From Magnaporthiopsis rhizophila (lineage: Eukaryota > Ascomycota > Sordariomycetes > Magnaporthales > Magnaporthaceae), in assembly GCA_003049465.1 (NCBI GenBank), contig PYSS01000187.1, forward strand, positions 1 to 46,000: a DNA stretch of 46,000 nt, in the 5' to 3' direction. The notes below the pieces were generated by a model that saw only the letters and a list, made by a program, of their open reading frames with translations, was not told the origin of the DNA and did no database searches. A program made the position numbers and the translations under genes. Within the stretch, counting starts at the first letter, position 1, and every line of letters starts with the position of its first letter. This document shows positions 32,537 through 44,746 of the stretch, piece by piece.

Positions 32537-33863
32537 ATGGTGCCCGAGAACATGAACCCGCGTCACACAATGCTTGCGATTCGCCCGTGTGCACTCGGGG
32601 CATTCAGGCCCCTGGTTCTGGTCCGGAGACCTGTGAACATGATAAAAGGGGGTGCACTCGCCATCACTGCTCCCAATGGTTTCGGCTCGACCAAGGCCTC
32701 GATAGTATCCAGAACATTCCACTCCTCCAGCATCCTCAAATCCCAGACTTCCATTATCACTAGGCACAACTCTACCATGGCAGCCGTCAACGAGCCCATC
32801 GTCCACTCTGTCTTTGAGCCCCAGACGTCGACATGGCAGTACATTGTAGCCGACCCGGCCACCAAAGCGGCCGTCATCATCGACCCCGTGCTCGACTACG
32901 ACCCTGCTCGCAACGCCGTCTCCACCAAGACCGCTGATGCTCTCCTCGCCATGGCCAAGGAGCACGGCTACGCGATCGAGTGGCTGCTCGAGACGCACGC
33001 GCACGCCGACCACCTGACGGCCGCTGCATACCTGCAGCACCGGCTGGAGGCCGCCGGCAACAAGAAGCCCGGCATCTGCATCGGGAAGCGCATCGTGGGC
33101 GTGCAGGAGCGGTTCGCGAAGCGCTACGGCATCGACGGCGCCGAGTATACGGCCGCGTTCGACCGGCTGCTCGAGGACGACGAGATCCTACAGCTCGGGC
33201 AGCTCCAGGTCAAGGCGATGCATCTTCCGGGTCACACGCCAGACCACCTGGGCTATCTAGTGGGCTGTATGTATGAACTGCGACCATCTGTTGTTTCTCT
33301 CACATATGTGTTGCTGACTGACTGGGTACCTACCTACCTACCTAAGCAAACGTATTCTGTGGTGACTCCCTCTTCAACACCGACGTCGGCACTGCCCGCT
33401 GTGATTTCCCCTCGGGCAACGTCCACCAACTGTGTGTTTGACACTCTCCTCTTTCTCTCTCCAGTCCTTCCTACCAAAACGTCCATACTGATATCACAAC
33501 AGCTACGCCTCAATCCACAAGCTCTTCTCGCTCCCCGACACGTACCGCATCTACACGGGTCACGACTACGTGCCCTCGGACACGTCGCGCGGGCCGCAGG
33601 CGTGCACGACCGTGGCCGAACAGAGGTCGCAGAACAAGCACCTCCGGCAGGACACGCCCGAGGACCAGTTTGCCGACTGGAGGGCCAAGAGAGACGCCGG
33701 GCTGGGGGAGCCGCGACTGCTGCACCAGGCGCTGCAGTTCAACATCCGCGGCGGGCGCCTGCCCTGGAAGACCGAGGGCGGCGATCGGTTCATGAAGGTG
33801 CCACTCAAGGTTGAGGTGGTGGGATGGGCGGCGGCTGATGAGGAGAGGGGTGGAAAGTTGTGA
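32537..33863 (+). CDS. ETHE1-like mitochondrial metallo-beta-lactamase-fold enzyme (persulfide dioxygenase family)
   Basis: Three exons: 32537-33266, 33347-33431 and 33503-33863, with introns of 80 and 71 bp, giving 391 residues. The N-terminus is rich in Arg/Ser (IVSRTFHSSSIL) and fits mitochondrial import. Possible starts are 32537 or 32570. Metal-binding signatures are THAHADH (H154, H156, D158, H159), LPGHTPDH (H233), VFCGDSLFNTDVGTARCDF and YTGHDY. The downstream SRGPQACTTVAEQRSQNKH segment, where family members have the conserved TVAEQK-NKHL block, confirms the ETHE1/glyoxalase-II-related subgroup. Only the chosen splice sites (an AAG acceptor for intron 1 and a GTGTGT donor for intron 2) rebuild NVFCGDS and HQLYASIHKL. 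ETHE1 uses Fe(II) to oxidise glutathione persulfide to sulfite. The fungal enzyme might instead handle related thiol substrates. Confidence 0.9.
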
Positions 33864-34541
33864 CTGGCTTAGTGTAAATTTGTACCTATTTATGCTTTAT
33901 GCAGCATGTCTCCTCTCAGAATTCCAGCACAGCGTGCTCGGTCCGGTACCTTCCATTTCAGCTGGCGCGCGCCCCGTCCTTGGGTGGAGCCAACCACGAC
34001 GCGACACGCCAGTGGAGCCAGCAGTCAATCGTGCGCGCAATGTTCCTGTCTCTCACATGATCCAGGCACGGGAGCTTGGATTAGCCCGGCTTGCCGAACT
34101 TGGAAACGCCCACCTGCCGCTGTCCGCTGGGCCTGCAGAATGCAGCCCAGCAGCCCGACAGTCAGCATCGTCATCGATACTTGCTGTGTCGCACCTCGCG
34201 CGGGCCGAGCTCCAACATAGAATCACGCCCGCCATCCTGTGCCATCCACCTCACGAAACACCTACCGCCTCGCATCAAGCGGCGCATCGAATTACTTCCT
34301 ATCCATACCTCTCTATCCGTTTCGGCCAGCAGCAGCTCTACTGCGTCTCGCCATTCCATCTTTCGATTCTCATTGCGACTTGCCAGTCACTCTCTTTGTT
34401 GGATTTTGTGCCGCCCTGCATAGCACCGGAACCCAGCAGCATCACCATATCTAGCCTGGCGAGCCGCTCGCCCATTGCCGCCAAACACTAGTGTCTGCGG
34501 CCATCGGCCTCGAGGCATCGGGCTGCCTCCCGCCCCTCCCG
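33864..34541. other. Intergenic: NPC1 promoter and leader
   Basis: About 680 bp; one long plus-strand open frame crosses it, but it has no family features and ends at the NPC1 leader. Treated as promoter and 5' UTR. Confidence 0.55.
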
Positions 34542-37500
34542 ATGGCGAGACTCCCCAACATCCTCGTCGCGGGCATCGCTCTCCTACTAGCTGGCCTAGA
34601 GACGGCCGGAGCCGCGCAAGCCCAGGAGACGACGCCATGGACACCCAAACACGAGGCCGGCCGCTGTGCCATGCGGGGCCAGTGCGGCAAGAAGTCCTGG
34701 TTCGGCAAGGAGCTCCCCTGCGTCGATAACGGCGCCGCCACGGAGCCCGACGCTGATTTCCGGAGAGAGCTCGTCGAGCTCTGTGGGCCCAAGTGGGAGA
34801 CTGGAAACGTCTGCTGCAACTTGGACCAGGTAAGCTGGGGATCTGGAGAACCTCTGCCGCCGATAGCGTCCAGCTCGACATGGCTGACCTTCCTTCTCTG
34901 TATAAACAGTTGAAAGCGCTCAAATCCGAACTCTCAACGCCCCGCCAAATCGTCTCGTCGTGCCCGGCCTGCAAGGAAAACTTCTACAACCTCTTTTGCA
35001 CCTTTACCTGCTCTCCGGACCAGTCGCTCTTCATCAACGTGACAAGGGCGGAACAAAAGAGCGGCAAGTTGCAAGTGCGCGAGGTCGACCAGCTTGTCTC
35101 GGAGAAATATGGGAGCGGCTTGTACGGCAGCTGCAAGGATGTCAAGTTTGGTGCTTCCAACTCCAAGGCCATGGACTTCATCGGCGGCGGAGCCAAGAAC
35201 TACACGCAGATGCTCAAGTTCCTGGGCGACGAGAAGGCCATCGGCTCGCCGTTCCAGATTAACTTCCTGCAATCGTACAGCCAGCCCGGCATGTCCCCCA
35301 GGGACATGACGCCTAAGCGGTGCAACGACGACGATCCGAACTTCCGCTGCGCATGCGTCGACTGTCCCGACGTCTGCCCCGCGCTTCCCGATGTCAAGGA
35401 GGCCGGGTCCTGCCACGTCGGTGCTCTCCCGTGTCTCTCTTTCGGCGCCATCTTCGTCTACAGCGTGCTGCTCTTCGCCTCGGTCGCCGCCACCGTGGGA
35501 GGCACCTTTCTTAAGAGGCACAACCAGCGCCGCCGCGAGAGGCTTAGGCTGCTTCAGGACACCGCGGCCAGCGACGACGAAGATGAGGGTGACCTGGTGC
35601 AGAACAACGCCATGCTTGACCAGCCCCAGAAAAACTACCCGCTCAACTCGTGGTGCGACACGGCCTTCAGCAAGCTCGGCCACACGGCGGCCCGATTCCC
35701 TGGAATCACCATAATCAGCAGCCTTATCGTTGTCGCCCTTCTCTCGATGGGACTCTTCAAGTTCGACATCGAGAGAGACCCTGCGCGACTGTGGGTCAGC
35801 CCGACCTCTGCGGCGGCCCAGGAGAAGGCCTTCTTCGACGAGAATTTTGGCCCCTTTTACCGTGCCAACAAGATGTTCCTGGTTAACGACACGCTGCCGT
35901 CTGGCCCGGGACCCGTTCTTAGCCATGACACGCTCACCTGGTGGATCGGAGTTGAGAACGCCATCAAGCAGCTTAAGGGTCCCAAGTTTGGCGCTCAGCT
36001 TCAGGATGTCTGCCTCAAGCCGACCGGTTCCGCGTGCGTCGTCCAGTCGGTGTCTGCCTATTTCGGCAACGATCCCAATCTGGTGGACAAGCAGACGTGG
36101 CAGAAGGACCTCCGCAACTGCGCCGAGTCTCCCGTCAGCTGCCGCCCCGACTTCGGCCAGCCTATCGAGCCCGGCATGATACTGGGCGGGTACGGAGAGA
36201 CGGTCAACGTCGCGGCCGCCCCGGCCATGACCGTCACCTGGGTTCTCAACAACTTCCCCGAGGGCACCTCTCAGGTCTCGCGCGCCATGGACTTTGAGGA
36301 GGCACTCAAGGACCGCCTTCTCGTCCTTCAGAGCGAGGCTGCCGACCGGGGTCTGAGGCTGTCCTTCTCGACCGAGATCAGCCTCGAGCAGGAGCTTAAC
36401 AAGTCGACCAACACCGACGCCAAGATCATTGTCGTCAGCTACATCGTCATGTTCCTGTATGCCTCCATCGCCCTGGGATCGACCACTCTCAGTCTGGGCG
36501 AGTTCTTCCGCAACAAGTCCCTGTTCTTTGTGCAGTCCAAATTCGGACTCGGCATCATTGGGATCGTGATTGTGCTCATGTCGATCCTGGCCTCCATCGG
36601 ACTCTTCTCCTGGTTCGGGCTCAAGGTCACCCTGATCATTGTCGACGTCATTCCCTTCATCGTTCTCGCTGTCGGTGTGGACAACATTTTCCTCATCGTC
36701 CACGAGTTTGAGCGGGTGAACGTCAGCCACCCCGACCTCGATGTGGAGCTGCGCATCTCCAAGGCTCTCGGGAGAATGGGCCCGTCCATCCTCTTCTCCG
36801 CGGTGACCGAGACGGCGTCGTTTGCGCTCGGCGCCTTTGTCGGCATGCCTGCCGTCAGGAACTTTGCCATCTACGCCGCAGGCGCTGTCTTCATCAACGC
36901 CATCCTTCAGGTCACCATGTTCGTATCGGTCCTGACCCTCAACCAGCACCGCGTCGAGGATTGCCGCATGGACCTCTTCCCCTTCATCCAGCTCAAGTCG
37001 GCCCGCATTCATCTTAACGGCAATGGCAGCCTCGGCCCCAGGTACCACGAGACGCCTCAGGAGAGCATGCTGCAGCAGTTCATCGGGAAGCACTATGCCC
37101 CGGCTCTGCTCGGCAAAAAGGTCAAGGCGGCCGTTGTTATTGTGTTCCTTGGGCTGTTCACTGCTGGCATCTCCCTCATGCCCGAGGTGAAGCTCGGGTT
37201 GGACCAGCGCGTCGCGATCCCGGACGATTCATACCTGATTCCCTACTTCAACGACCTGTACGACTACTTCGAATCCGGTCCGCCCGTCTACTTCGTCACC
37301 AGAGAGTCCAACTTCACGCAGCGTGTCCATCAGCAGGAGATCTGCGCCAGGTTTACGACATGCAACGAGATGTCCTTGTCCAACATCCTCGAACAGGAGC
37401 GCAAGCGGCCCGAGACGTCGTATATTGCTTCGCCGACCGCCAGCTGGATCGACGACTTCTTCCTGTGGCTGGATCCGGACCAAGGTGACGCCGACCAGGG

Positions 37501-38488
37501 CAAGATGTGCTGCATGGAGAACAAGAAAGCCTGCTTCGCCAACAGGAACCCGCCGTGGAGCATCACCATGTCGGGCATGCCCCAGGGAGAGGAGTTTGTG
37601 CACTACCTTGAGATGTTCCTCAACTCGCCGACCACAGAGAGCTGCCCCCTCGGCGGACAGGCATCCTATGGCAACGCCGTCGTGGTCGATTCCAAGAGAA
37701 GGACGATCCCGGCAACCCACTTCAGGACCATGCACATTCCGCTACGCAGCCAGGAGGACTTCATCAACGCTTACGCATCTGCCCGTCGGATCGCCTCCGA
37801 TGTCAGCGCGCAGATCGGTGCTGATGTCTTCCCGTACAGCGTGTTCTACATCTTTTTCGACCAGTACGCCAGCATTGTCAACCTCACCGTCACGCTGCTC
37901 GGCTCGGCCCTTGCCATGATCTTTGTCATCTCGTCGGCTCTTCTCGGGTCCTTCCTCACGGCCGCCGTTGTGACGGTGACGGTCCTCATGGCCACTGTGG
38001 ACATTGTCGGTGCCATGGCGGTCATGGGAGTTTCGCTCAACGCCGTCTCGCTGGTCAACCTAATCATCTGTGTTGGTATCGCGGTCGAGTTCTGCGTCCA
38101 CATCGCGCGTGCCTTCATGTTCCCGTCGCGCACCTTCATGGAGCGCGCCAAGAACCGGTTCCGGGGCCGGGACGCGCGCGCCTGGACCGCGCTAGCCAAC
38201 GTCGGCTCGTCCGTCTTCTCGGGCATCACCCTTACCAAGCTGCTGGGAGTGTGTGTGCTCGCATTCACGCGCTCCAAGATCTTTGAGATCTACTACTTCC
38301 GCGTATGGGTCGCTCTTGTGGTCTTTGCCTCGACGCATGCTCTGATCTTCCTGCCCGTTGCTCTTAGCCTCGTTGGCGGAAGCGGCTACATCGACCCCGA
38401 GAGCATCGGAGGCCTCGAGGAGGACCTGGCCTCGCGAAGATACCGAGCTACCCTCGACACCTATTCCGACTCGGAGGACGAGGACTAG
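34542..38488 (+). CDS. ncr1: NPC1/NCR1 Niemann-Pick C1 sterol transporter
   Basis: Two exons: 34542-34829 and 34910-38488, with one 80-bp intron, giving 1,288 residues. A signal peptide (MARLPNILVAGIALLLAG) precedes the cysteine-rich sterol-binding N-terminal domain (RCAMRGQCG, CVDNGAA, ELCGPKW, VCCNLDQ, CPACKENFYNLFCTFTCSPDQ). A first membrane helix, large luminal domains and the sterol-sensing domain follow (about 600-800; FGLGIIGIVIVLMSILASIG, DVIPFIVLAVGVDNIFLIVH, ALGAFVGMPAVRNFAIYAAG). Then come the third luminal domain (CCMENKKACFANRNPPW) and the final five helices (VSLVNLIICVGIAVEFCVH). It moves sterol out of the vacuole/lysosome lumen into the membrane. The tail ends in an acidic DSEDED just before TAG. 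The entire family length is present without gaps. The reading frame beyond the stop is unusual and is described separately. Confidence 0.97.
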
Positions 38489-39898
38489 GAGCCCCACGGG
38501 GGCTTCGGGGGCGGTGATTCTGGCCGCAGCAGAAGCCAGAATGGAGGAGAGGGTAGCAGCGGGGGTGATGGTAATATTACAATAGGGTCGAGGAGGGCCA
38601 GGTTGTCGACCATTATGGAAGGAAGCGAGCAGGCGGATGGGAGTGGGAATGATGTCGAGGACGAAGGGGTCGATCCCCTCGTGGAACATGTAAAAGACTC
38701 TTTGCTTGGAAGCGGCGGGAACACGTCGACCGATGACCAAGAACCAACCGGTTCGCGACGGCGGGCGCGCCGGGGGCCTTCAACTGTTCATGTCATTGGT
38801 TCTCCGTCGGCATCGTCGAATGCCCCTCAGCCAAGCATTTTACCGCCATCCCCGGAGAACCCGGAACCGGACGCAAAAAGCTTGGCAGGGCAACCAGGGC
38901 AGCCAGGGCAGTCGTCATCGCAGACTCAGCCGCAACAGTTGTCAGAATCATCGCCAGTGTCGCCCGTCCAACCGCTTACGGCAAAGCCATCAACATCGCC
39001 GTCGCCTAGACCCTCAGAGCAATCACGGCTGTCTCTAACATCTTCGTGCCAATCCATTCCACCCGGACCAGACGAGCAGGCAAAGCCATCGCCGGAGCCA
39101 GATGTTGCTTCCGCCAAGTTTGCCGATGAGGCACAATCCTCACCATCTCCTGACGAGCAAGGCTAGCCGGCTGATTCCGGTGGCACAATTCCCCTCCCTC
39201 TCTTGGACGATTACCAAGCAGGGGGAAGCACGGAAGGGGTCGGCTTGTCGACGAATCCCAGGAAGAGGGCAAGAGCGGAGGAGATCCATTATCCTCGGAT
39301 GCCTCTTCCTCCCGTGGACCAATCAAAGGGTGGCATGATGGCCATGGCAAACGCGAAGGCGAAGTGGAAACGTGTCGTTCAGATGGACTCAGATCAGGGG
39401 TCTAAATCGAATGACAAGCATCAATTACCGGACGATGACGCAGGAAGCGACACGACAACAATTGAGCCGCCGGCAGGTGACTCGACTCGGACCCAAAGCA
39501 AAATTCTGGCGGACGGCATCAGAGAGGCCTGCAAGGGACGGATTATGGCTGGTGGCATATCGCTTCTGCCTTCGTTCCGACGGGTGTCAGCAACGGACGC
39601 TGCACCTATCGCCAGCTTCGGCGACCGCAAAGACCAGTTGATCTGGACAAGGCATCGCGTCTGGCAGGGGAGGATATCGACGGTGTTCGGCAGCACCCTC
39701 AAGGTGCGGCACAGACGCAGGACCCCGCGGAGGATGATGCAGGAGGAACAAATCCCGCCTTTGAGAAAGAAGGCGGTCTGTTATGTGGGCAAAGCGGATC
39801 CTTGGACATTTTCCACCCTTAAGACCGAACCCCCGTCTCCGATACGTTGCCACGGACACGAGTGGTATGAGGTTTTGGAGAGGTGTTTGCCCTATTGA
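38489..39898 (+). other. Long in-frame open sequence after the NPC1 stop, interrupted by one more TAG
   Basis: After the NPC1 TAG (38486-38488) the same frame is open for 225 codons, meets TAG at 39164-39166, and is open for another 243 codons to TGA at 39896-39898. The first part is Ser/Pro/Gln-rich and disordered (QPGQPGQSSSQTQPQQ). The second has mixed composition with basic patches (NPRKRARAEEIHYPR, RHRRRTPRRMMQEE). A separate gene could start at ATG 38615 (184 codons incl. stop), or at ATG 39299 for the second part (200 codons incl. stop), but then little or no promoter room remains after NPC1. Codon third positions are much less GC-biased than in NPC1. I recognise no family. It could be readthrough tails, orphan genes, or a 3' UTR that is open by chance. 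Confidence 0.35.
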
Positions 39899-40081
39899 TG
39901 CCTTTCTGGATATATTCTTTATCCGTGACAAAGCCCCTATTACTCTTGGTCGTGCGGCCTATGACAAGTGGCTCAGAGGGACGGAGAGGGGCGATTCTTG
40001 ATGGGTTTTCTCTTTCCTTGAAGATGTTTTCATTATTCTTTTTATGCCTAACAATACCTTGCATATTTCCAGCGCCTCACC

Positions 40082-40110
40082 AAAAAAAAAAAAAAAAAAA
40101 AAAAAAAAAA
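40082..40110. repeat. Poly-A tract, 29 bases
   Basis: An uninterrupted A run in the intergenic region; its length is likely uncertain in the assembly. Confidence 0.85.
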
Positions 40111-42476
40111 CATCGGTATATAGAAGATTGATATGATGGGAAGACAAGACGGGGATGAGGGAGCAGCATTGTTGCGTGGTGTAGTAGTATTAATCCTGTA
40201 ATAACACAGCAGCAGCAAGTCGTCAAACCGAATACCGAGATGGACGGCAAGCCCGGAAGCGAATTTTATGGGAAATATATTTTTCCTTCGGCACTGAGGT
40301 TCCTACAAGGTTGAAATGATATGTCACAGAGGGAGCATCCATTGGTACGGTCGCGTTTCATTTTGTTGCCTTTTTGGGGGGAAGCAAGAAGCAAGGGGTG
40401 GGTGAGTGGTCGGCATGCATATCCATGCTTCGGGGACCTGGATTGCGTTGCGGGCGCCGACTCGAGGCTTCTAGGGTTCGTCTGCAATCTAAATCTTGGG
40501 TGCTTTGATCGAACGCCCTGGCTGGCTTGTCGGAGCTGATGTCATTGCGACTTCCCATTTTTGTTTTTGTTTGCCGCCATCTTCGCGTCTGTTTCGAGGT
40601 CTGATGCTGGGATCGGATCACCCATCCCACGTGGACACGACCGCACCAATACTGCCGCCAGCAAGGAGGTACGGCACGGTACGTATTTGATCAAAAAGTT
40701 CAAATTCCCGTCGTCCCTGGGATGAAAAAAAAAAGCCATTTCTGGGATAGGTTCGTCTGTCGGGAGCGACGGCACCTGCAGCAATCTATCTGCCTTGGCG
40801 TGATTAATCAAGTCCAATGCCCTTTGCTCGACTCAGCCCTTTCCATTTTCACGTTTCACTGGGTCAGTACCGTGTTGGTCTTGGGTGTTTTATTTTTATC
40901 ATTTTATGGTTTTCCCGCGGTTCGGCCGGCCCGAGACGGTTGTCATCATGCCGTGATAGGAGACCTGCGTTGTATTTTTTTTTCTTTTTTTTTTTTTTCC
41001 CTTCTTTTCTTTGTATTGAACAAGGACGATGGATGGCACGGGAACTCGTCTCGCATCCGTCGCGTTTTCGAAACCCCGACACCCGATATCTCCCATCATC
41101 GGCAAGATTCGTGGGAAGAAAGAAAAAAGATGCGCAGCCGACGGCCACGCCGACCCCGTCGGCCACCTCGGGAGTCACATTGACCGTCCAGCTGGCGAGG
41201 GGCCAGCCGCGCCTGCCCGGTTCCCTGCTAAGGATTCCCATCTTGGGGAAGCAGCGCTGCAAATGCGGGCCGCTCATTGGACGGCGCATCTGCCGAAATC
41301 CGACAAGCTTCGCCCTTCCCCCCACAGTGACAAGGACAGGCGCGGTGTGGGGTCTTCCTTTTCCCACGTTGGAGAGCCAGCTTTCGGCAAGCCTTCCATC
41401 ACTTGCCGACGTCTCTGTGACTTTTTGGGGAACCGGGCTTTCTGCCTGCAAAAGAAGCCACGACACCCGGCTGTCATGCATGCAACCAAGGCATGTACCT
41501 ATGCACCTGCGCCTCGTATGAGGTATACGTGGTATTTCCGTACGTGTTTCGTGTCATGACCAAGAAGGAGAAACTCCCGCCAGTACGTCTTTTGCATCGA
41601 CTACCAAAAAAAGCACGGCAGATGTTTCCTCCATCCTGGATGTCGGCCGCCCGGGATCCCCCAGTGTCCGTGGGCCCCCATCGCTGTCCCAGCGTCTTGG
41701 TCTGCTGTTCGGCTACCGACCTCTAAAGCGGTCCGGCGGCTCGGAGCTGGTTCTTTTCTTTTTTGTCGCCGCCGGCGGAACGTCCATCCAACGCCCAGAA
41801 TGATGTGCCGCGCCCTGGTCCAGCCGCCTCCACTCCACCACCGCTTGACCCGCCCTCGTCATCACCATGATCCATTAGATCTCACCTGCCGAGCCTTCAG
41901 CTTTCCTGCATCTCCACCTCTGCCGCCACCTTTTCTCCAACGTCATCATACCTTCCCGGCGGCAGGTCTTGGGGCTGGTTTCCCGCCCTCTTTCCACTGG
42001 CGAGCGAGCCGCCTGGAGAGGTTGTCCTCCTCCTTGCCAGGCCCCACTCGCCATCGTCGTTTGTTTTGCCGAGGGGAGTGCTTTGCTGGGGTCGGCCGCG
42101 TCTTGGCCGGGGTAGGCCACAATCGGCAAGGGATTCACGCTACGTAGCCCACCGTCACAACGCAGCCTGGTAGGTAATCCCGCCATCTTGGGATGGGGAC
42201 AGGCACACGTATATGAAGCCCCCCTACCGCTTAAAACAGCCGCATCAGCTGCGTCTTGCTCGTCGATAAACCTCAACGCCGAAGCCCGAGTCTCTCAACA
42301 GGCTTTGTGGCAGAACCTAGACTATCACATTCTTGACATCTTGTCCCTTTCCGGCTTTTTCCATATCCCAGATCAAGGAACGTCAACCGTTCTTGGCCGA
42401 ACCCCGGCTTCTGGGCCGGGTAGTCTCCGAAGATACATTCTCTGTACAAAGAGGTTGACCGGGGATCTCAAGGTCA

Positions 42477-42482
42477 TATAAA
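42477..42482 (+). promoter_or_regulatory. TATA box of the P450 gene
   Basis: TATAAA, 110 bp upstream of the P450 start codon. Confidence 0.5.
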
Positions 42483-42591
42483 GGCCCTCCGGGTGGACTT
42501 ATCCATCTCGGCAACCCGTACTCAATACGCACCAAGAACCGTCTGCGCCGCACCCACGCATCAAGCACAAGCAGACAGATCATACGGCATC

Positions 42592-44482
42592 ATGCACCAC
42601 GGGGGCGTCACCGAAACGCTGCTCCAGCTCCTGGGGCAGCACTGGCTCACGGTTGTCGTCGTTCTCCTGGCTGCGTGGCTTGTCAGGAATCGATACCATA
42701 ATGGCCTCAACAAATACCCAGGGCCCTTCTTGGCCTCCTTCACCGACTGGTGGCGCTTCTGGGACGTCTATGGCCGGCGGCCCGAGATCACGCACCAAAA
42801 ACTCCACGCCAAGTACGGCAGCGTCGTGCGTCTTGGGCCCAACACGCTGTCCTTCTCGGATCCCAAGGCGCTCAAGGTGATATATGGCCTGAACAAGGGC
42901 TTTGTAAAGGTAACTAGCTCCTCTCGGAGTCATGCGAGGCACCAACCAAATCTCTGCCGACTGCTAACGCTGCGTACTTTCCTCGCTATCTCAAGTCCGA
43001 CTTCTACATCGTCCAACAGTCTGTCGCCAAGGGAATCAGGCTACCGTCGCTCTTCAGCACGACCGACAACGACTTCCACGCGCAGTTCCGGCGCTGCGTC
43101 AACGGAGCCTTCGCCATGTCGGCTCTGGTGCAGTACGAGCCCTTCGTCGACAACACCACGAAGCTCTTTCTGAGCCAGACCGAGAGGCTCTGGGCCGGCA
43201 ATAGTGAGGGTTGCGACATGCCTAGGTGGATGCAGTTCTACGCCTTTGACGTCATTGGCGAGATCACGTACAGCAAGCGCCACGGCTTCGTCGAGAAGAA
43301 CGAGGACATCGACGGCATCATCGCCTACCTTACCTGGCTGTTCAACTACGTCGCACCCGTCGGGCAGATCCCGTGGCTGGACCTGCTGTTCCTCAAGAAC
43401 CCCATCTACCTGAAGCTGTCGCAATGGGGCCTCGTCGATGCGACGTTCCCCGTGGCCCGGTTTGCGCGCGAGCGCATGGCCGAGCGGGTCCCGACGCTGC
43501 TGACGACGATGAAGGGCACCAACACGGCGGACCGCAAGTTTGAGGCCCCGTCTGATGAAAAGGAGTTGTCGACGACCACTACCACTGGGGGCACGGGCGT
43601 GAAGTCGCCCGACCTGCTGTCCAAGTTCCTGGCGGCGCAGGAGGCCCGCCCGGAGTTCATGACGGACACGCTGGTGCAGACCATGGCCGTCTCCATGGCG
43701 TTCGCGGGCTCCGAGACGACGGCCATCACCCTCAGCGCCGTTTTCTACTACCTCCTGCGCACCCCGCGAGCCATGGCCCGCTTGCGGGCCGAGCTCGACG
43801 ACGCGGCCCGGGCCGGCATGTTTAGCGACTACGAGACGGGCCTCGTGGACTGGCATGAGGCCCAGCGCCTGCCGTACCTGGACGCGTGCATCAAGGAGGC
43901 CTTCCGCGTGCACCCGGCCGCCGGCCTGCCCATGGAGCGCATCGTGCCTCCCGGCGGCTGCGAGATTGCGGGCCGCCACGTGCCCGGCGGCACCATCGTG
44001 GGCGTGTCGGCGTGGGTGGTGCACCAGAACAAGGACATCTTTGGCGACGACGCCGCCGAGTACCGGCCCGAGCGGTGGCTGGTGGACGAGGACAAGGTCA
44101 AGGCCGCTGCTGCTGCCGGTGGCGAAAAGGCGGCGGCCGAGGAGCGGGCGGCAGAGGAGCGGCGCATCAGGGAGATGGGCGGCATGATGCTGCAGTTCGG
44201 TGCCGGCTCGCGGACGTGCATCGGCAAGAATATCAGCCTGCTCGAGATCTACAAGGTCGTGCCTAGTCTGCTGAGGAGATTTGACGTGAGTTATTTTTTT
44301 TTCTTCCACCGCAAGCAGTATTTTCTCGGGTTTCTCTCTGCTAACCACTGCTCTTTTTGCAGATTGAGTTCCATGACCCGAAGCAGGAGTGGGAGCTGGT
44401 GAACTCATGGTTCGTCAAGCAGAACAACTTCAGGACCAAGTTCCACCGCAGGGAGCTCGTGCAGCCCGTCGCTTCGTCATAG
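42592..44482 (+). CDS. Cytochrome P450, pisatin-demethylase-like
   Basis: Three exons: 42592-42909, 42996-44285 and 44363-44482, with introns of 86 and 77 bp, giving 575 residues. An N-terminal ER anchor (WLTVVVVLLAAWLV) is followed by the proline/aromatic hinge (NKYPGPFLASFTDWWRFWDV). Further landmarks are the C-helix region (DFHAQFRRCVNGAFAMSAL), I-helix AFAGSETTA, ExxR at E407-R410 (KEAFR), YRPERWL and the heme loop FGAGSRTCIGK with the cysteine ligand at residue 514. The FYIVQQSVAKGIRLPSLF block after intron 1 is characteristic of pisatin-demethylase-like fungal P450s. Between YRPERWL and the heme loop lies a longer than usual Ala/Glu-rich insert, and a Thr/Gly run (STTTTTGGTG) precedes the I-helix. 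The enzyme would oxidise a small hydrophobic substrate with NADPH reductase; detoxification of plant phenolics is a family precedent, not shown here. Confidence 0.93.
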
Positions 44483-44746
44483 TTGGTGTCGTGATGTAGA
44501 GCGAGCCGGAACGTCTGGACATGATGGCTATAGAGTTTGTTTCTCTGTGTAGCAGGCAGCAATGCGTCGAGTTGAGATACCTATCCATGTACAGCTAGCT
44601 ATACTTTTCTTTTGTTAACATTTTCAACAATTCCATCGTTTTCGCTGTGCCACGGTGATGGTCCCAATTTTGACGCGCAGCTGAGAAGTATCTTTATCTA
44701 GGTAGCCTGCTGTTTTTTGCTATAAATTTCCAGAACCATAATGCTG

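Larger units (their letters stand above)
39899..42591. other. Large gene-free region upstream of the P450
   Basis: About 2.7 kb. It holds a 29-A tract at 40082-40110, a T-rich tract at about 40977-41000, several lesser homopolymers and overlapping open frames on both strands with no recognisable features. The last few hundred bases form the P450 promoter, with a TATA box at 42477. Confidence 0.5.

Noticed and set aside
33811..34491. 226-codon plus-strand open frame before NPC1
   Set aside because: No domain or coding-like periodicity; it begins inside the ETHE1-like gene in another frame and covers the NPC1 leader.
34934..37093. 719-codon minus-strand frame opposite NPC1
   Set aside because: It is the antisense shadow of the strongly GC3-biased NPC1 exon; composition is rich in Val/Asp/Glu/Gly/Arg without motifs.
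40817..41559. Long plus-strand frames in the P450 upstream region
   Set aside because: Overlapping frames on both strands, homopolymer-derived Phe/Lys runs, no conserved motif.
43041..44408. 455-codon minus-strand frame opposite the P450
   Set aside because: Antisense shadow; the P450 frame has all conserved motifs.
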